64,000 nt of DNA from Myoxocephalus aenaeus (taxonomy: Eukaryota > Chordata > Actinopteri > Perciformes > Cottidae), in assembly GCA_038501785.1 (NCBI GenBank), contig JBAMJR010000101.1, positions 186,001 through 250,000 of the forward strand, given 5' to 3'. This document shows, piece by piece, positions 1-9,474 of the stretch. The position numbers and the translations under genes were made by a program. The notes below the pieces were generated by a model. It ran no database searches and was not told the origin of the DNA. It saw only the letters and a list, made by a program, of their open reading frames with translations. Positions within the stretch are counted from its first letter, which is position 1. Each line of letters starts with the position of its first letter.

Positions 1-846
1 AATATTAGTTTATACACACAAGCCCAAAACATTTGTAGGCAAGGCATTTCTAAATATTGTATTAATGTACTTGTCTCTGCTACCATATGGGTGACGGTGA
101 TTTGCTGATACTATGGGATGTTTTGTTGAACCAGGACTGAGTGGAGCAGACTGTCAGACACCTGCTGCAGTAACATTAGTTTATACACAGAATCTGGGGC
201 TCAGAAACACTCACACTCGTTCAAAAGAGACAAAATCAACACAGAATAAAAGTTCCTTGTAACTTTATTGTGAATGCTTCTCATATCAATAGGGATTTAT
301 TTACAATATGAACACATCATTAACTTTAAATAAGTGCATTGTGCATCATAACAATATCAGTCAGTAGGAAGAGGACAGAAGATTGATTCAACTCCATGAA
401 AAGCATTATTTACACTGACATTAGTTATCATTGCTGTATATTATATTAGATATTCCTCTATTAGTACTGCAGTGGTGGAATTTGCAGGATTACAGCAGCA
501 AACAGGTAAAGTGCACACAAGAGATATAGTAAAACAAAAATTTAAAAAAACAATATAAATGAACAAAGAATGCACAAAACAATATTATATATACAGACGG
601 AATCAAATGTATTTGTTCAAAGTGTTTTTTCTGTAATAAATATATTTAAAACCAAACCCACAGTAATATGACCTTCATTTAAAACGTTAAAATATATATT
701 TCATACATTTCTTGACACTTAAACCAGATGTTGAAAAGTCTCTTGTTTTATGGTCTTGGATCAGTTCTGTGATGACTTGTTCAATAGGATCCTCCAGACA
801 GAGACCTGTTAGTCCTGATGGGTTGTTTCTCTGGGAGATTATAAAT
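1..846 (-). other. 3' UTR and 3' flank of Ig gene A
   Basis: This stretch is non-coding and lies downstream of the minus-strand Ig gene A. It is closely similar to 12216-13010 (downstream of copy B) and to 44690-45157 plus 46546-46656 (downstream of copy D). A minus-strand AATAAA lies at 264-269, at the position matching AATAAA 12795-12800 behind copy B, so it is the likely poly(A) signal. I see no other gene here. Confidence 0.6.
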
Positions 847-1719
847 CTATAAGGCTGCTAAGAGGTTTCTTCTCTTATCAGTAGATTTTCTTCTCAGTGT
901 AATTAGTGAAAGAGCCAGAAGAGTTGCAGCCATCAGTCCCAGTCCACAGTAGAGTCTGATCCATCGCTGACTTTCTGTCTTTGAAGAATCTTTTCTCAGA
1001 CTTGTTCCGCTTGTCGTCTCAGGTTCTGGTCGATCCCTCGCTGCTGCAAAGAGACCAAACACATCTGTTTCTTTCACGTGAAGAGAAACAACTTTCACTG
1101 AAAAGAAAGAAATAATAAAGCTGCTGGATTGAAGGAGTTCTACTGGATCAACCTACCAGAGACATTGAGCCGACATTCCCCAGAGTTCGTCCCATAACTG
1201 GTGAGCACGTCACACAGGTACAGACCCGAGTCAGCGGTCCTGAGTCTGGACACATGAAGTCTGACTCGTCCTTCTCTGAGGACGTCTTTGTCCCACTGGA
1301 CTCGTCCTGCAAAGAGTTCATCCTGAGACTCTGGGACCTCGACTCCTTCATGCACATGAAGCAGGACGAAGGGCTTGACAGGAGTTAACAGCTGACATAA
1401 GACATTCATGGAGTTGGGGGAGCTGCCAGTGTTGGTGGTGAACCTCCATTCCAGTGTGATGCTGTGGTTCTCCTCTGCCTGATAGGAGCTCTGTGTCACA
1501 TTCACTACAAAGGATCCTGTTGAGGAGACAGAGAGGGAGAGGGAGGAGCAGACCAGCTGACAGCTTTAACATGCAGCCTTTAAACTCATCTACAGGTCTC
1601 TGTGGAGGGTTCAGTGATGCTTCAGAGCTGGAGGGCTTTACAAATACACAAGTAAACTCACCACAGACACAGGAGGTGAGGATGAAGAGGATGAAGAGCA
1701 GCAGGATCCTGCAGGTCAT
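847..1719 (-). CDS. Ig copy A: small single V-set domain type I membrane protein
   Basis: Three coding exons on the minus strand: 1719-1662 (signal peptide starting MTCRILLLF), 1516-1157 (360 bp, one V-set-like domain) and 1043-847 (stalk, membrane segment, short tail). Junctions have GT-AG sites and agree with copies B and D. The domain ends in the V-set motif DSGLYLC. It lacks the usual B-strand cysteine: a Trp stands there, and a Cys sits where the C-strand Trp is expected. A Pro/Ser/Thr stalk leads to a hydrophobic segment (GLGLMAATLLALSLITL) and a Lys/Arg-rich tail without an ITIM or ITAM. Known: such one-domain receptors are common, fast-evolving families in teleosts. Inferred: cell-surface immune role; ligand unknown. 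An in-frame alternative acceptor at 1098/1097 would lengthen the stalk. The exact family is not recognised. Confidence 0.8.
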
Positions 1720-1739
1720 CTTGTCCCTGTGAGAGGAGA

Positions 1740-2560
1740 CAGAGGAGAAGAGTCACAAACACATCACATCAAAACTCAGTCGAACATTTAGGGTGCAATA
1801 ACTTATTTGTGTCACAAGATGGCGCCAGAGCTTAAACTCTGAAACATAAACAGGAAACATTATGAAGAACCTGTTTCCTCCTCTGCTCTGCGTTGAACGT
1901 CTTCAGTCATGTGAAGATCTGCATCTCCAGACGACCCTGTCCTCTGGTCTGAGGTCAGAGGTCAACTCAGCAAGAAGCAACCTGCAGACCGTCTAAGGAC
2001 CCACAGCGCACATGAAACTATCTACATGAGTTATGAATTCCACTTTCTCTTTCCATGTATTTATAGCTCCATTTCTCTCTCCCAGCCAATCGTGTTGAAC
2101 CACACTGCTCTCCTCCAGCTGAACTCCTCCCGTCCATATCTGGACATACATTCTAATATGTTTCATAGATTCTGTTATTATATATTATATATTGTATTGC
2201 ATGCACCAAACAGAGTATGACTTAATCATCAGTCTGGTTCACACAGACTTCCTAACGTTGCTTCTGGAACAATAACATGTTTATCTGATCTGTTTCTTTC
2301 CTGAGAGATTTTATTTTGAGTATTTCATTTCTTTTTAATGAATAAAACTGGTTTTGGGGTTTCAAACATGATGTTTAGGTAAATGATACAATTATAAACT
2401 CTTATAAGACATGATAAATAATGTTGCAATAAATCAGCTTTTTAACAACATGATTCACATAATGAGAGCATGAAGATGAATATATTCACATCACCTTGAA
2501 TGTCTTCAGTCACGTGACCTGGACAAAGACCGTTTTCAAGTTCAGTGACTTCTTATAGAC
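1740..2560. other. upstream flank of Ig copy A, no gene seen
   Basis: No convincing coding exon. The first 100 bases upstream of the start of A match the same region of copy D (47567-47680). About 1840-2110 also resembles 53275-53470, which lies near the degraded Ig remnant E. No TATA-containing first exon like that of B or D was found on the minus strand here. Confidence 0.5.
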
Positions 2561-2628
2561 CCGTAGTCTGTTTACTTCCTCTTTCGAGAGGGGAGGAGCT
2601 TGTTTTCAACCCGCCTGAACACCAAAGA

Positions 2629-2680
2629 TATCCGTTGTAAAATACGTTGCTCCCGGCGGCTTCTCCATGGTGCACAATTG
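2629..2680 (-). repeat. Harbinger-like fragment preserving an empty insertion site
   Basis: About 50 bases match the region around the start codon of the Harbinger MYB-like gene at 4370-4414, joined without interruption to the sequence that in the larger element lies at 9004-9014. The junction reads CCATGGTGCACAATTG. It therefore shows the arrangement before the retroviral insertion and supports GTGC as the 4-bp target duplication. Only a fragment remains. Confidence 0.55.
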
Positions 2681-3004
2681 TCCCCACCAATACGAAAAAA
2701 ATATCTTGCACAATATATTTGAAAACGCTACTGAACCAGCCAAGAGTGAAGGCAAGAAAAGCATTCAGACTCAAACAGGAACTATGTGACCTACAGTTTC
2801 AAATGTTTGCTGTTTGTATTGTAGGCATGGACATGCATTGGAGCACTGTTTACAATTAAGAAAAAGAACGCATGAAAGGTATCTTTTTAACAGACACTTC
2901 CTGCTTGCATTCCGACGGAGGAATGCAAGCTGCGGTTCCGCCCTTACCTTCGGACGTAAGGGCGGAGTCATTGACTAAAGTCCCTCCGTTCCTCCTCTGA
3001 GGTG

Positions 3005-3012
3005 TATAAAAG
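3005..3012 (+). promoter_or_regulatory. TATA box of probable promoter of Ig copy B
   Basis: TATAAAAG lies about 40 bases ahead of a conserved first-exon-like segment. The same segment, with TATAAATA, occurs upstream of copy D on its coding strand (48867-48874). Conservation of the box plus the downstream exon and donor in both duplicated loci supports a core promoter. The start site, about 30 bases downstream, is inferred. Confidence 0.55.
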
Positions 3013-3034
3013 AAGCTCTGTGACTCCAGAGGTT

Positions 3035-3134
3035 CATTCATCATGGACTCCTCGCTGCTCGTCCTCAGAAGAATTCACACCAACTGGAGAACTTTGTCTC
3101 TTTATTTCTTTACGCGACTGAAGACGTCTACGAG
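3035..3134 (+). other. probable first exon of Ig copy B (5' UTR or alternative N-terminus)
   Basis: The segment ends at a donor (CGAG|GTAATG, exon end 3134) and is nearly identical to 48741-48840 on the minus strand upstream of copy D. The acceptor just ahead of the B start codon (CTCACAG|GGACAAGATG, exon start 11322) would receive it. It contains an ATG at 3043 in good context (CATCATGG) that opens a 31-codon frame with no stop. After splicing that frame is in phase with the signal-peptide ATG at 11329. The matching ATG in copy D is ATC. The exon start is inferred from the TATA box. Confidence 0.5.
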
Positions 3135-4049
3135 GTAATGCATGAATGAATAATGTTGTGTTATTATCATATGAATCATGAACAGATTTATATGTAAAGG
3201 GTTGGTGCTGTCGCTGAGGACTAAGATGTTAAAGATGATAATGAGACGATATAGTTCTCACGCGCATCTCCAGCAGTAATCATTACATATTAAACGTTAT
3301 GGGATGCAAGGAATGAAAAGGTGCAAAGTTAATATATGAGTGTGTATGTGCTTGTCAATGTCATGACATGCATATTTTTGTGTCCGAATCCATTATTTCC
3401 TTTATATAATATTTTATCAATTCATGACATATATTATTTAATTATATAAAACCTCTTCAGTTCAAATATATTTTCAGTTCATTAAAATAATATATATTCT
3501 TTTATGTGTTGGCGCCTCAAGCCCTGAACATGTCAGGGGGCACAGCCTTCCCAGCACATGATCAGACTATAAAAACTATAAAATAATGTGTTTTCATCAT
3601 AATACATTTAAAATAAACTACTATTGCATGCTTTTATTATTGAACCATTTAAAATAAAATAAATGTTGGCAAACACCAATAGTTTTAAGCTGTAGACCAG
3701 AGGCCTGTCTCACGAAGCTGGATTTCGGTTTAGCGAGGTAACTTCTGGATTAACCCTGGGTTTTCCGTCTCACGAAGCTGGTTCACTTCTTAGCGGGGTG
3801 CGTTGCCCCGGTAACTTACGCTGAACGCCTAACCTGCTCCGGAGCAGGTTAAGTTCCCGGATAAGATCTCAGGGTCTATAAGACCGCCTACTGACCAATC
3901 ATTGTCTTGGAAAAACGGCCTGCCCATTTCTACAGAATCCCGTTGAGGAAGGCGCACGGATAGTAAGAGCAGCGCTCCAGAGAGCGTCTCTTCATCTGTT
4001 GCCTCCTCAGTGGCCGACATGAGAAGTGGCAAAAGATGTCTTCCTCTTT

Positions 4050-4409
4050 AATGCACGATCAGCACCAACAGATTGCTTGTAAGTGTATGACAGTTTGAAT
4101 GTACTGTTACCTTTTAACTTGCGTCCATGTTCTTATAGCTGGGGTTGCAACTGAAATGAGATTAAATTGTTAAAACGAAAAGATAATCAAAATAGGCACA
4201 TACATTTGAGACAGTGATTTAATATTACAATCCCAGTAATTTATGCATTGACGGAGTCGGCGATTTTTTTCCCACGATTCCTTGCGGCTTCTGGCTGCTG
4301 CAGCAGTGTTGCTTTTTGCTTGTATTCTTTCTCTATATTGTTCGTACATTCTTAAGATGATGGTTTGCTCCTCCGTTGTAAAACACGTTGCTCTCGGCGG
4401 CTTCTCCAT
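4050..4409 (-). pseudogene. Harbinger MYB/SANT-like protein, 5' fragment, frameshifted
   Basis: From an ATG at 4409 (minus) the frame reads MEKPPRATCFTTEEQTIIL and then a stretch containing KSNTAAAARSRKESWEK. This is the pattern of the MYB/SANT-like DNA-binding domain encoded next to Harbinger transposases. A run of A bases near 4262-4268 shifts the frame; in the shifted frame the expected IADSVNA follows. An intron-like gap then leads to a second segment near 4095-4125 that is again out of phase. The product would have helped transposase bind the element ends. The retroviral insertion sits 5 bases ahead of the start codon. Confidence 0.65.
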
Positions 4410-4414
4410 GGTGC

Positions 4415-4958
4415 TGTTAGCGTGTTCTATTATTGGATGTCTGGTGTAGCGTCCGGAAGAACTCAGTTCAACAACTTCTCTCATTCTCTGAATTTATTTT
4501 CCTTGATCACAAGTAGAGTAACAAGCGCTGCAATCGCGATAGCAGGGAGTCGTCCAGTCAACACGCAGGTTGACCGTCCAAAAAACACCCCGAACAGCCG
4601 GAAGTTCGGCTCTTTAATACACGGTTTTCCGTCAAGAACATCTAACATTTCTATTGGCTCTAACCTTTCTAAGAGGAGGAGAGTCGCGTCCTCATCTATT
4701 CTCACAGGGCTGGAACGTGCAACGACCAGTCTGCTTCCAGAATGTCAACATACTGATAAACAGGTGTGAGTGTTGTGGTGCAGAGCGTGGAACCTTGAGG
4801 AACCTTGAGGAACCTTGAGGAACAGACAACCGGACTGTTCTCACAGAAACTTCTCACAGAAAGTATTTGTTAAACTGACCTCGCACAACCTGAACTCTAA
4901 TAGGCAGAAGAATAATGAAATGAAGAATATCTACAGAATATAACGATTTATATTATCA
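4415..4958 (-). repeat. left LTR (544 bp, minus orientation)
   Basis: The reverse complement aligns end to end with the right LTR at 8480-9003. By eye I count about six substitutions plus a 20-bp length difference. That difference is accounted for by a 10-bp unit (AACCTTGAGG) present three times at 4789-4818 and once in the right LTR. The low divergence points to a fairly recent insertion. The purine tract adjoining it at 4959-4968 lies on the internal side, as beside a 3' LTR. Confidence 0.75.
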
Positions 4959-5876
4959 ATCCCCCTTTATTATATTGCACCCAAAAGAAGAAACAGCACA
5001 GATGGGGAATAATAATAATAATACTTATACTAATAAATAAATATAAATAAATAGGATTATATATAAATCTTGAGCTGAGAAGGTCGGAAAAAAAGAGAAT
5101 ATGAGTTTTTGCTAGAAACTTGTTAAATGGCATTAAATACAGATATGTAAATATAAATCAACAAGTATTTTGTGGATCATTTTGCTGAGAAGCACTGGTT
5201 TGTATGTTATCTAATACATATAATAAAGATTAAATAGTTATAAAATAATGAACGGAAGGAAGAAGTGATTATATTAAAAGCTGAGCGAAAACTCATCTTG
5301 TGATTGTTGACCAGCTGTGAGTTTGTGTGAGAATCTGACCGGAGGTCAAGCGGGGCTGTGTTGTGTGGAAAAGTTTACGGGTACATGCGCTTCTTGCCTG
5401 ATAAAAAAATAAGATAAAAAGAGCGGAGACGAGGAGAGCCTAGTCTGAGATTAATCCCGCTCCCGTTATCATTTTCTTTGTCTTTGGTCTGGAATAAAAT
5501 AACGAGAATTAAAGCAAAAATTATATTCAGGGAAAAAGCAATTGATGAAATTATTGACCATAAATGGGGAATTGAATGGGCATTGGGCAAGTTCATACTA
5601 AAATAAGATTGAAGTGTCGGGATTGTTTTTAAAATGTGCCAGGTTCGTGTGCTGCTGTGAATTGAGAATTCCAGAAGCAAGATAAGTCATTTGAGTGACC
5701 TAGAACACAACAAATAGTAGTTTTGTGTGCTGCAGTGAATAGATAATTCAGTGGATTTACGACACACTCACATACTTATGATTGACATATCCCTTTTAAT
5801 CTGAGACTCCAGGTAAATAAGGATAAAGTGAGTCTTTATAAAAAAATAAGAGAAAACTACTCACAAAAATAAGAGT
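4959..5876. other. retroviral internal sequence ahead of gag, no gene seen
   Basis: This AT-rich stretch separates the left LTR from the gag start. No open frame of note. I could not recognise a primer-binding site next to the left LTR, as expected if that LTR is in the wrong orientation. A G-rich segment around 5330-5460 might be leader RNA, but I have no motif to prove it. Confidence 0.35.
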
Positions 5877-6740
5877 ATGGGTAAAAGTCAGAGCAAGCCT
5901 GTGCAGCTTTCCCAGCCTGGGAGTGTGCATGTTTACAAAGTCTTATCTCCAGTGATACAACACATGTGGGAGAAGGACAGACAAACTGTGGACCAATTGA
6001 GTGAATGGGTGAAAATGGGGTTCCCGGAGCAGGGCAGTTTCAGCCTGGAGAAGTTGGAGCAACTCCGAGCGTGTTTGGATCAGAGAGAGAAAGACGAAGC
6101 GGTAGAACATGAGAGGAAGTCTAAGAAAGAAAGAAAGAGCTGTGAACCGTTTAGAGTGTACTGGAGGGCGTATAGTATGTGGAGAGAGGAAGCAGAACGT
6201 AGGGAGAGAAAAATATTAAAGAATGAGTGTGATAATAGAATAAACACAATAGGAATGGATAAAAGAAAGGGAAAAGAATGCACTGCTAAACTGTATCATT
6301 CTTTGTCCGAGGTGCATGGTCACGTGGATCCTGATCTGGACTCCGCGACGCTGTCCTACGCTCCTCGAAACCGTCCATCCAACCACCAGCCGGGGAAGGA
6401 GGAAAAAACCAAGTCTCGTCATCGCAAACTCCTCGAGGATGCCCAGCTGACAATGTATTGGGACATGGCATCCGATGGAGAAGGTGATAGAGAACAAGGC
6501 AACCCAAAACATGGACAGAGAGAGGGCAGGCGTGAGGACAGAGGCGGCCAGAGAGAAAACAAGGCCCAGAGAGGAAGACAGAGGGGAAGAGACTTTGACT
6601 CACGAACCGAAGACTTTTTGTGCTACGTGTGCGGCAGAGCCGGGCAATGGAGAAGGGACTGCCCGCTGGCCTCATGGACTAAAGACAACGCTGGTGGGAG
6701 GATCCGGCTGAGAGGAGTGGGGCGACGGGGCGGACCCTAG
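5877..6740 (+). CDS. retroviral Gag-like polyprotein, 287 aa
   Basis: An intact frame starting MGKSQSK, with Gly2 and Ser residues suited to N-myristoylation, which anchors retroviral matrix to membrane. Residues about 45-65 (WVKMGFPEQGSFSLEKL) resemble the matrix region of gamma-type Gag proteins. A highly charged Lys/Arg/Glu region follows (about 75-120), then a low-complexity Arg/Gly-rich segment (about 200-240). Near residue 248 a zinc-knuckle-like motif, CYVCGRAGQWRRDC, has the CCHC spacing but Gln in place of the metal-binding His. The protein is short for a full Gag, and a capsid major homology region was not recognised. The frame ends at TAG 6738-6740; no pro-pol follows. It is either an internally deleted Gag or a non-autonomous element's only gene. 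Confidence 0.65.
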   Translation: MGKSQSKPVQLSQPGSVHVYKVLSPVIQHMWEKDRQTVDQLSEWVKMGFPEQGSFSLEKLEQLRACLDQREKDEAVEHERKSKKERKSCEPFRVYWRAYSMWREEAERRERKILKNECDNRINTIGMDKRKGKECTAKLYHSLSEVHGHVDPDLDSATLSYAPRNRPSNHQPGKEEKTKSRHRKLLEDAQLTMYWDMASDGEGDREQGNPKHGQREGRREDRGGQRENKAQRGRQRGRDFDSRTEDFLCYVCGRAGQWRRDCPLASWTKDNAGGRIRLRGVGRRGGP

Positions 6741-8479
6741 AGAAGGACCATGTGACGGACACCTCAGCACAGAAGGTGAGCAAATTCTGATTTGGATTAT
6801 GACAAACATGTGCATACGATACACACATTAGAAATAAGGCAAACCCGCTATACACCCACATATAAGATAGGTTTGAATACGAATTAAGGTTTTAGAAAAT
6901 GACCGTGATAGATAATAATGTTGGACCAAGAATACTGCCGCTGTTTCTGTCTCTCTGTCTTCCAGACAATCTGAGTTGTTGGAGGGGAGTTCCTGCATGT
7001 TTCCTTGGTATGAGGCCTAGGGATGGAGTGAAAGGACATGACTGGCTGGCTGCACACGCTGACTCTGTTTTCTGGCCTACAGAGGAGGATGTGACGTATT
7101 TCCAGAGAGTTAAGGGATGAGCCTCTTCTGGTGCGGTTTTAATAATGATGAATGGAAGGACCAGACAATTGCAGAGTAAGTTGCTAAATTACAGAGGATG
7201 CCCAGCTGACAATGTAGGTAATTTAGCAAAAGGGGGAATATGTATATGTACGGCATTGTAAGAATAGGTATATGTAGGTTATTATAGAGATAGATCCACA
7301 TTTTGTATAGTTCTTTTAGTAAACGGCACTCAAAAAAAGACAGCAAAAAGTGCAGTGATAAGAGAGAGATTAAATCTAAATACGTGAGTAACTGTTCAAT
7401 GCAGATTATAATTATTTTTGTTCAACTGGTCATTAAGATTTAGCAAATAAATATCAAATATCAAAGCAAATAAAAGCAACATTTAGATACTGATAATAAA
7501 AACGTTTTAGAACATTTTATAACTCTTTATAGGATTTCAAATTTTGAGGGAAAATTAAATAAGATGAATATCAAAGTATTGAAATTAGTTATTAATTTAG
7601 GGAATGTAAAAGGAGGAACTAAATATTCATAGTTTGAGTGATCCTGCAGCAACACTATGCTGACTGGCTTTCCTCCCATGGATGAAGGGGAGGGATAATA
7701 AAGTGATTCTTCTGTGTAATAATGCTTATAATCCAGGTTATTACAGGTTTTTTAATATATGTGGTGTAATAAAGAATAAATAATCTAATCAATGTTTACA
7801 GGTTGAAGGATCAATTAAATCAACCATTGGTTCCTGGTGATTGTTGATAACATAACTATGTGATTGAATAGATTAGTTTAAATTGGTTGTTAGCCTTTGT
7901 TAGTTAGCAGAACAGGTACAGTTGATGAGGAGAATGGTGAGGAGGAGAGACTCCACATCGATGGATCCGAAGAAGAGACCCACTTAGACCAACCGTTTCT
8001 GTACACATAACTTGCTAATGTTTGACCATATCCCATATAGACGCACACACACACACACACACACGTAGAAAGCGTGTGAGAGGGAGATTTTATACTGTTT
8101 TTGATTGTGCCATATTATGTGCTTAGAGGAGTATCCAGTAGAGTGTGAGGGTTACAAATACCTGGAGACAACGGTTCTCTAGTACGAGGGATATATAAGC
8201 TCCTGGATATAGGTGGTTTTAATGTTAGCTTTTGATAACTTTTTTATGTTAGCTTCTTATAAAAACATTTATAACATAGGTGTGCTGTTGTGTCTGTTTA
8301 GAGATTTCCACTCTGTTAAGTAACACACACATAGAGTTATGAACTGACATAGCCCATGTCTGTTAGAGATTTCCACTCTGTTAAATAATTAATACACATA
8401 GTTATGAACTGATATAGTCCATTGTTGTAGCTTTATATTATTGTTTAGTTTACATAATAAATTATGTAAAAAGGGGGAT
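6741..8479 (+). other. retroviral 3' internal region without recognisable pol or env
   Basis: After gag there is a possible intron: donor-like AAGGTGAGCA near 6772-6780 and acceptor with a good pyrimidine tract ending at 6964. The exon following the acceptor keeps a frame open to 7120 (ends FQRVKG) with no family I recognise. A 12-bp stem with a loop copied from gag lies at 7181-7228. A 60-bp direct repeat pair lies at 8291-8356 and 8357-8418. A purine tract ends at 8479 next to the right LTR. Short CA tract at 8045-8064. Confidence 0.4.
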
Positions 8480-9003
8480 TGATAATATAAATCGTTATAT
8501 TCTGTAGATATTCTTCATTTCATTATTCTTCTGCCTATTAGAGTTCAGGTTGTGCGAGGTCAGTTTAACAAATACTTTCTGTGAGAAGTTTCTGTGAGAA
8601 CAGTCCGGTTGTCTGTTCCTCAAGGTTCCACGCTCTGCACCACAACACTCACACCTGTTTATCAGTATATTGACATTCTGGAAGCAGACTGGTCGTTGCA
8701 CGTTCCAGCCCTGTGAGAAAAGATGAGGACGCGATTCTCCTCCTCTTAGAAAGGTTAGAGCCAATAGAAATGTTAGATGTTCATGACGGAAAACCGTGTA
8801 TTAAAGAGCCGAACCTCCGGCTGTTCGGTGTGTTTTTTGGACGGTCAACCTGCGTGTTGACTGGACGACTCCCTGCTATCGCGATTGCAGCGCTTGTTAC
8901 TCTACTTGTGATCAAGGAAAATAAATTCAGAGAATGAGAGAAGTTGTTGAACTGAGTTCTTCCGGACGCTACACCAGACATCCAATAATAGAACACGCTA
9001 ACA
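8480..9003 (+). repeat. right LTR (524 bp, same orientation as gag)
   Basis: It starts TGATAATA and ends CTAACA, with a polypurine tract (AAAAAGGGGGA) immediately upstream as expected for a 3' LTR. An AATAAA lies near 8919-8924, about 80 bases before the end, consistent with a U3-R-U5 order reading plus. A frame of 74 codons across it (8713-8937) is repeated in the left LTR; I regard it as fortuitous. It is flanked outside by the GTGC duplication. Confidence 0.75.
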
Positions 9004-9316
9004 GTGCACAATTGGTCTAACGGAGTTAACTCCGCCCCTTTTATGTGCACGAGCACAGATCTAGATGAGACGCTCCTGGGTTCACTTTACGAGTTGATAA
9101 CCGGCTTCGTGAGACCAATAAGCGAGACCGCGGACATCTGGGTAAGTGCAGCTGGATAACTGAGGGAAACCCCGGGTATGTTAATCCAGCTTCGTGAGAC
9201 AGGCCTCAGGGGTGGGCCCACACTGAGGTAAGCATATTTTAATTTTTAAACTCTGGGGAGAAAAAAGGAAGGAGGGGCGGGGTGAGGCCAGTGTCACTAG
9301 TGTGACACTGGTGTGA

Positions 9317-9355
9317 CTTCTGGGATGGGCCGTCAGTGGCGGCCCATCCCAGAAG
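9317..9355. other. perfect 16-bp stem hairpin near the hAT 3' end
   Basis: CTTCTGGGATGGGCCG (9317-9332) is exactly reverse-complementary to 9340-9355, with a 7-base loop. A second shorter palindrome (GTGTCAC..GTGACAC) lies just before it at about 9291-9308. Both are sub-terminal in the hAT shell and could be part of its end structure. Confidence 0.6.
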
Positions 9356-9474
9356 ATGTTATTATGATAACATGTGTATGTACTCAGAATGACTCATTCA
9401 AGTCAGAACAGTGAGCTTACCTGTATGTGCATCAGTGTGAACTGTGGGCCTGCATCTGGCTGGTGAGAAGTTGA

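Larger units (their letters stand above)
4415..9003 (+). mobile_element. endogenous retrovirus-like insertion with inverted (facing) LTRs
   Basis: The insert begins TGTTAGCG and ends CGCTAACA, with a 4-bp target duplication GTGC on both sides (4411-4414, 9004-9007). Both termini are LTR copies, but the left one is the reverse complement of the right. Each is preceded on its internal side by a purine tract ending AAAGGGGGAT. A gag-like frame (5877-6740) lies on plus between them. I found no protease, polymerase or envelope frames, so the copy is defective. The 4-bp duplication and myristoylated Gag suggest a gamma/epsilon-type fish retrovirus. Alternative: a DNA transposon with long inverted repeats, since Ginger elements also have 4-bp duplications and TGT-type ends; the Gag makes this less likely. 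Confidence 0.7.
3701..9206. mobile_element. Harbinger-type transposon inserted at the very tip of the hAT
   Basis: Perfect 24-bp terminal inverted repeats begin AGGCCTGTCTCACGAAGC at 3701 and end at 9206. A 3-bp duplication CAG flanks them (3698-3700 and 9207-9209), which fits the 3-bp duplications of PIF/Harbinger elements. A second sub-terminal pair with the core GTCTCACGAAGC lies near 3768 and 9105. Without the retroviral insert the element is only about 0.9 kb. It retains the start of a MYB-like gene and no transposase, so it is non-autonomous. Confidence 0.75.

Noticed and set aside
1493..1732. Plus-strand frame of 79 codons (also at 11316-11555 minus and 47328-47567 plus)
   Set aside because: It is antisense to the signal-peptide exon and intron of the Ig genes and is repeated only because the genes are duplicated.
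8713..8937. A 74-residue protein conserved in two places (also 4481-4705)
   Set aside because: Both lie inside the two LTR copies, so conservation reflects the repeat. The frame overlaps the predicted poly(A) region.
4415..9003. Ginger-type DNA transposon (TGT ends, 4-bp duplication, long inverted repeats)
   Set aside because: Kept only as an alternative. The purine tracts, the AATAAA placement in the repeats and the Gag-like gene fit a retrovirus better, and no integrase-like transposase is visible.
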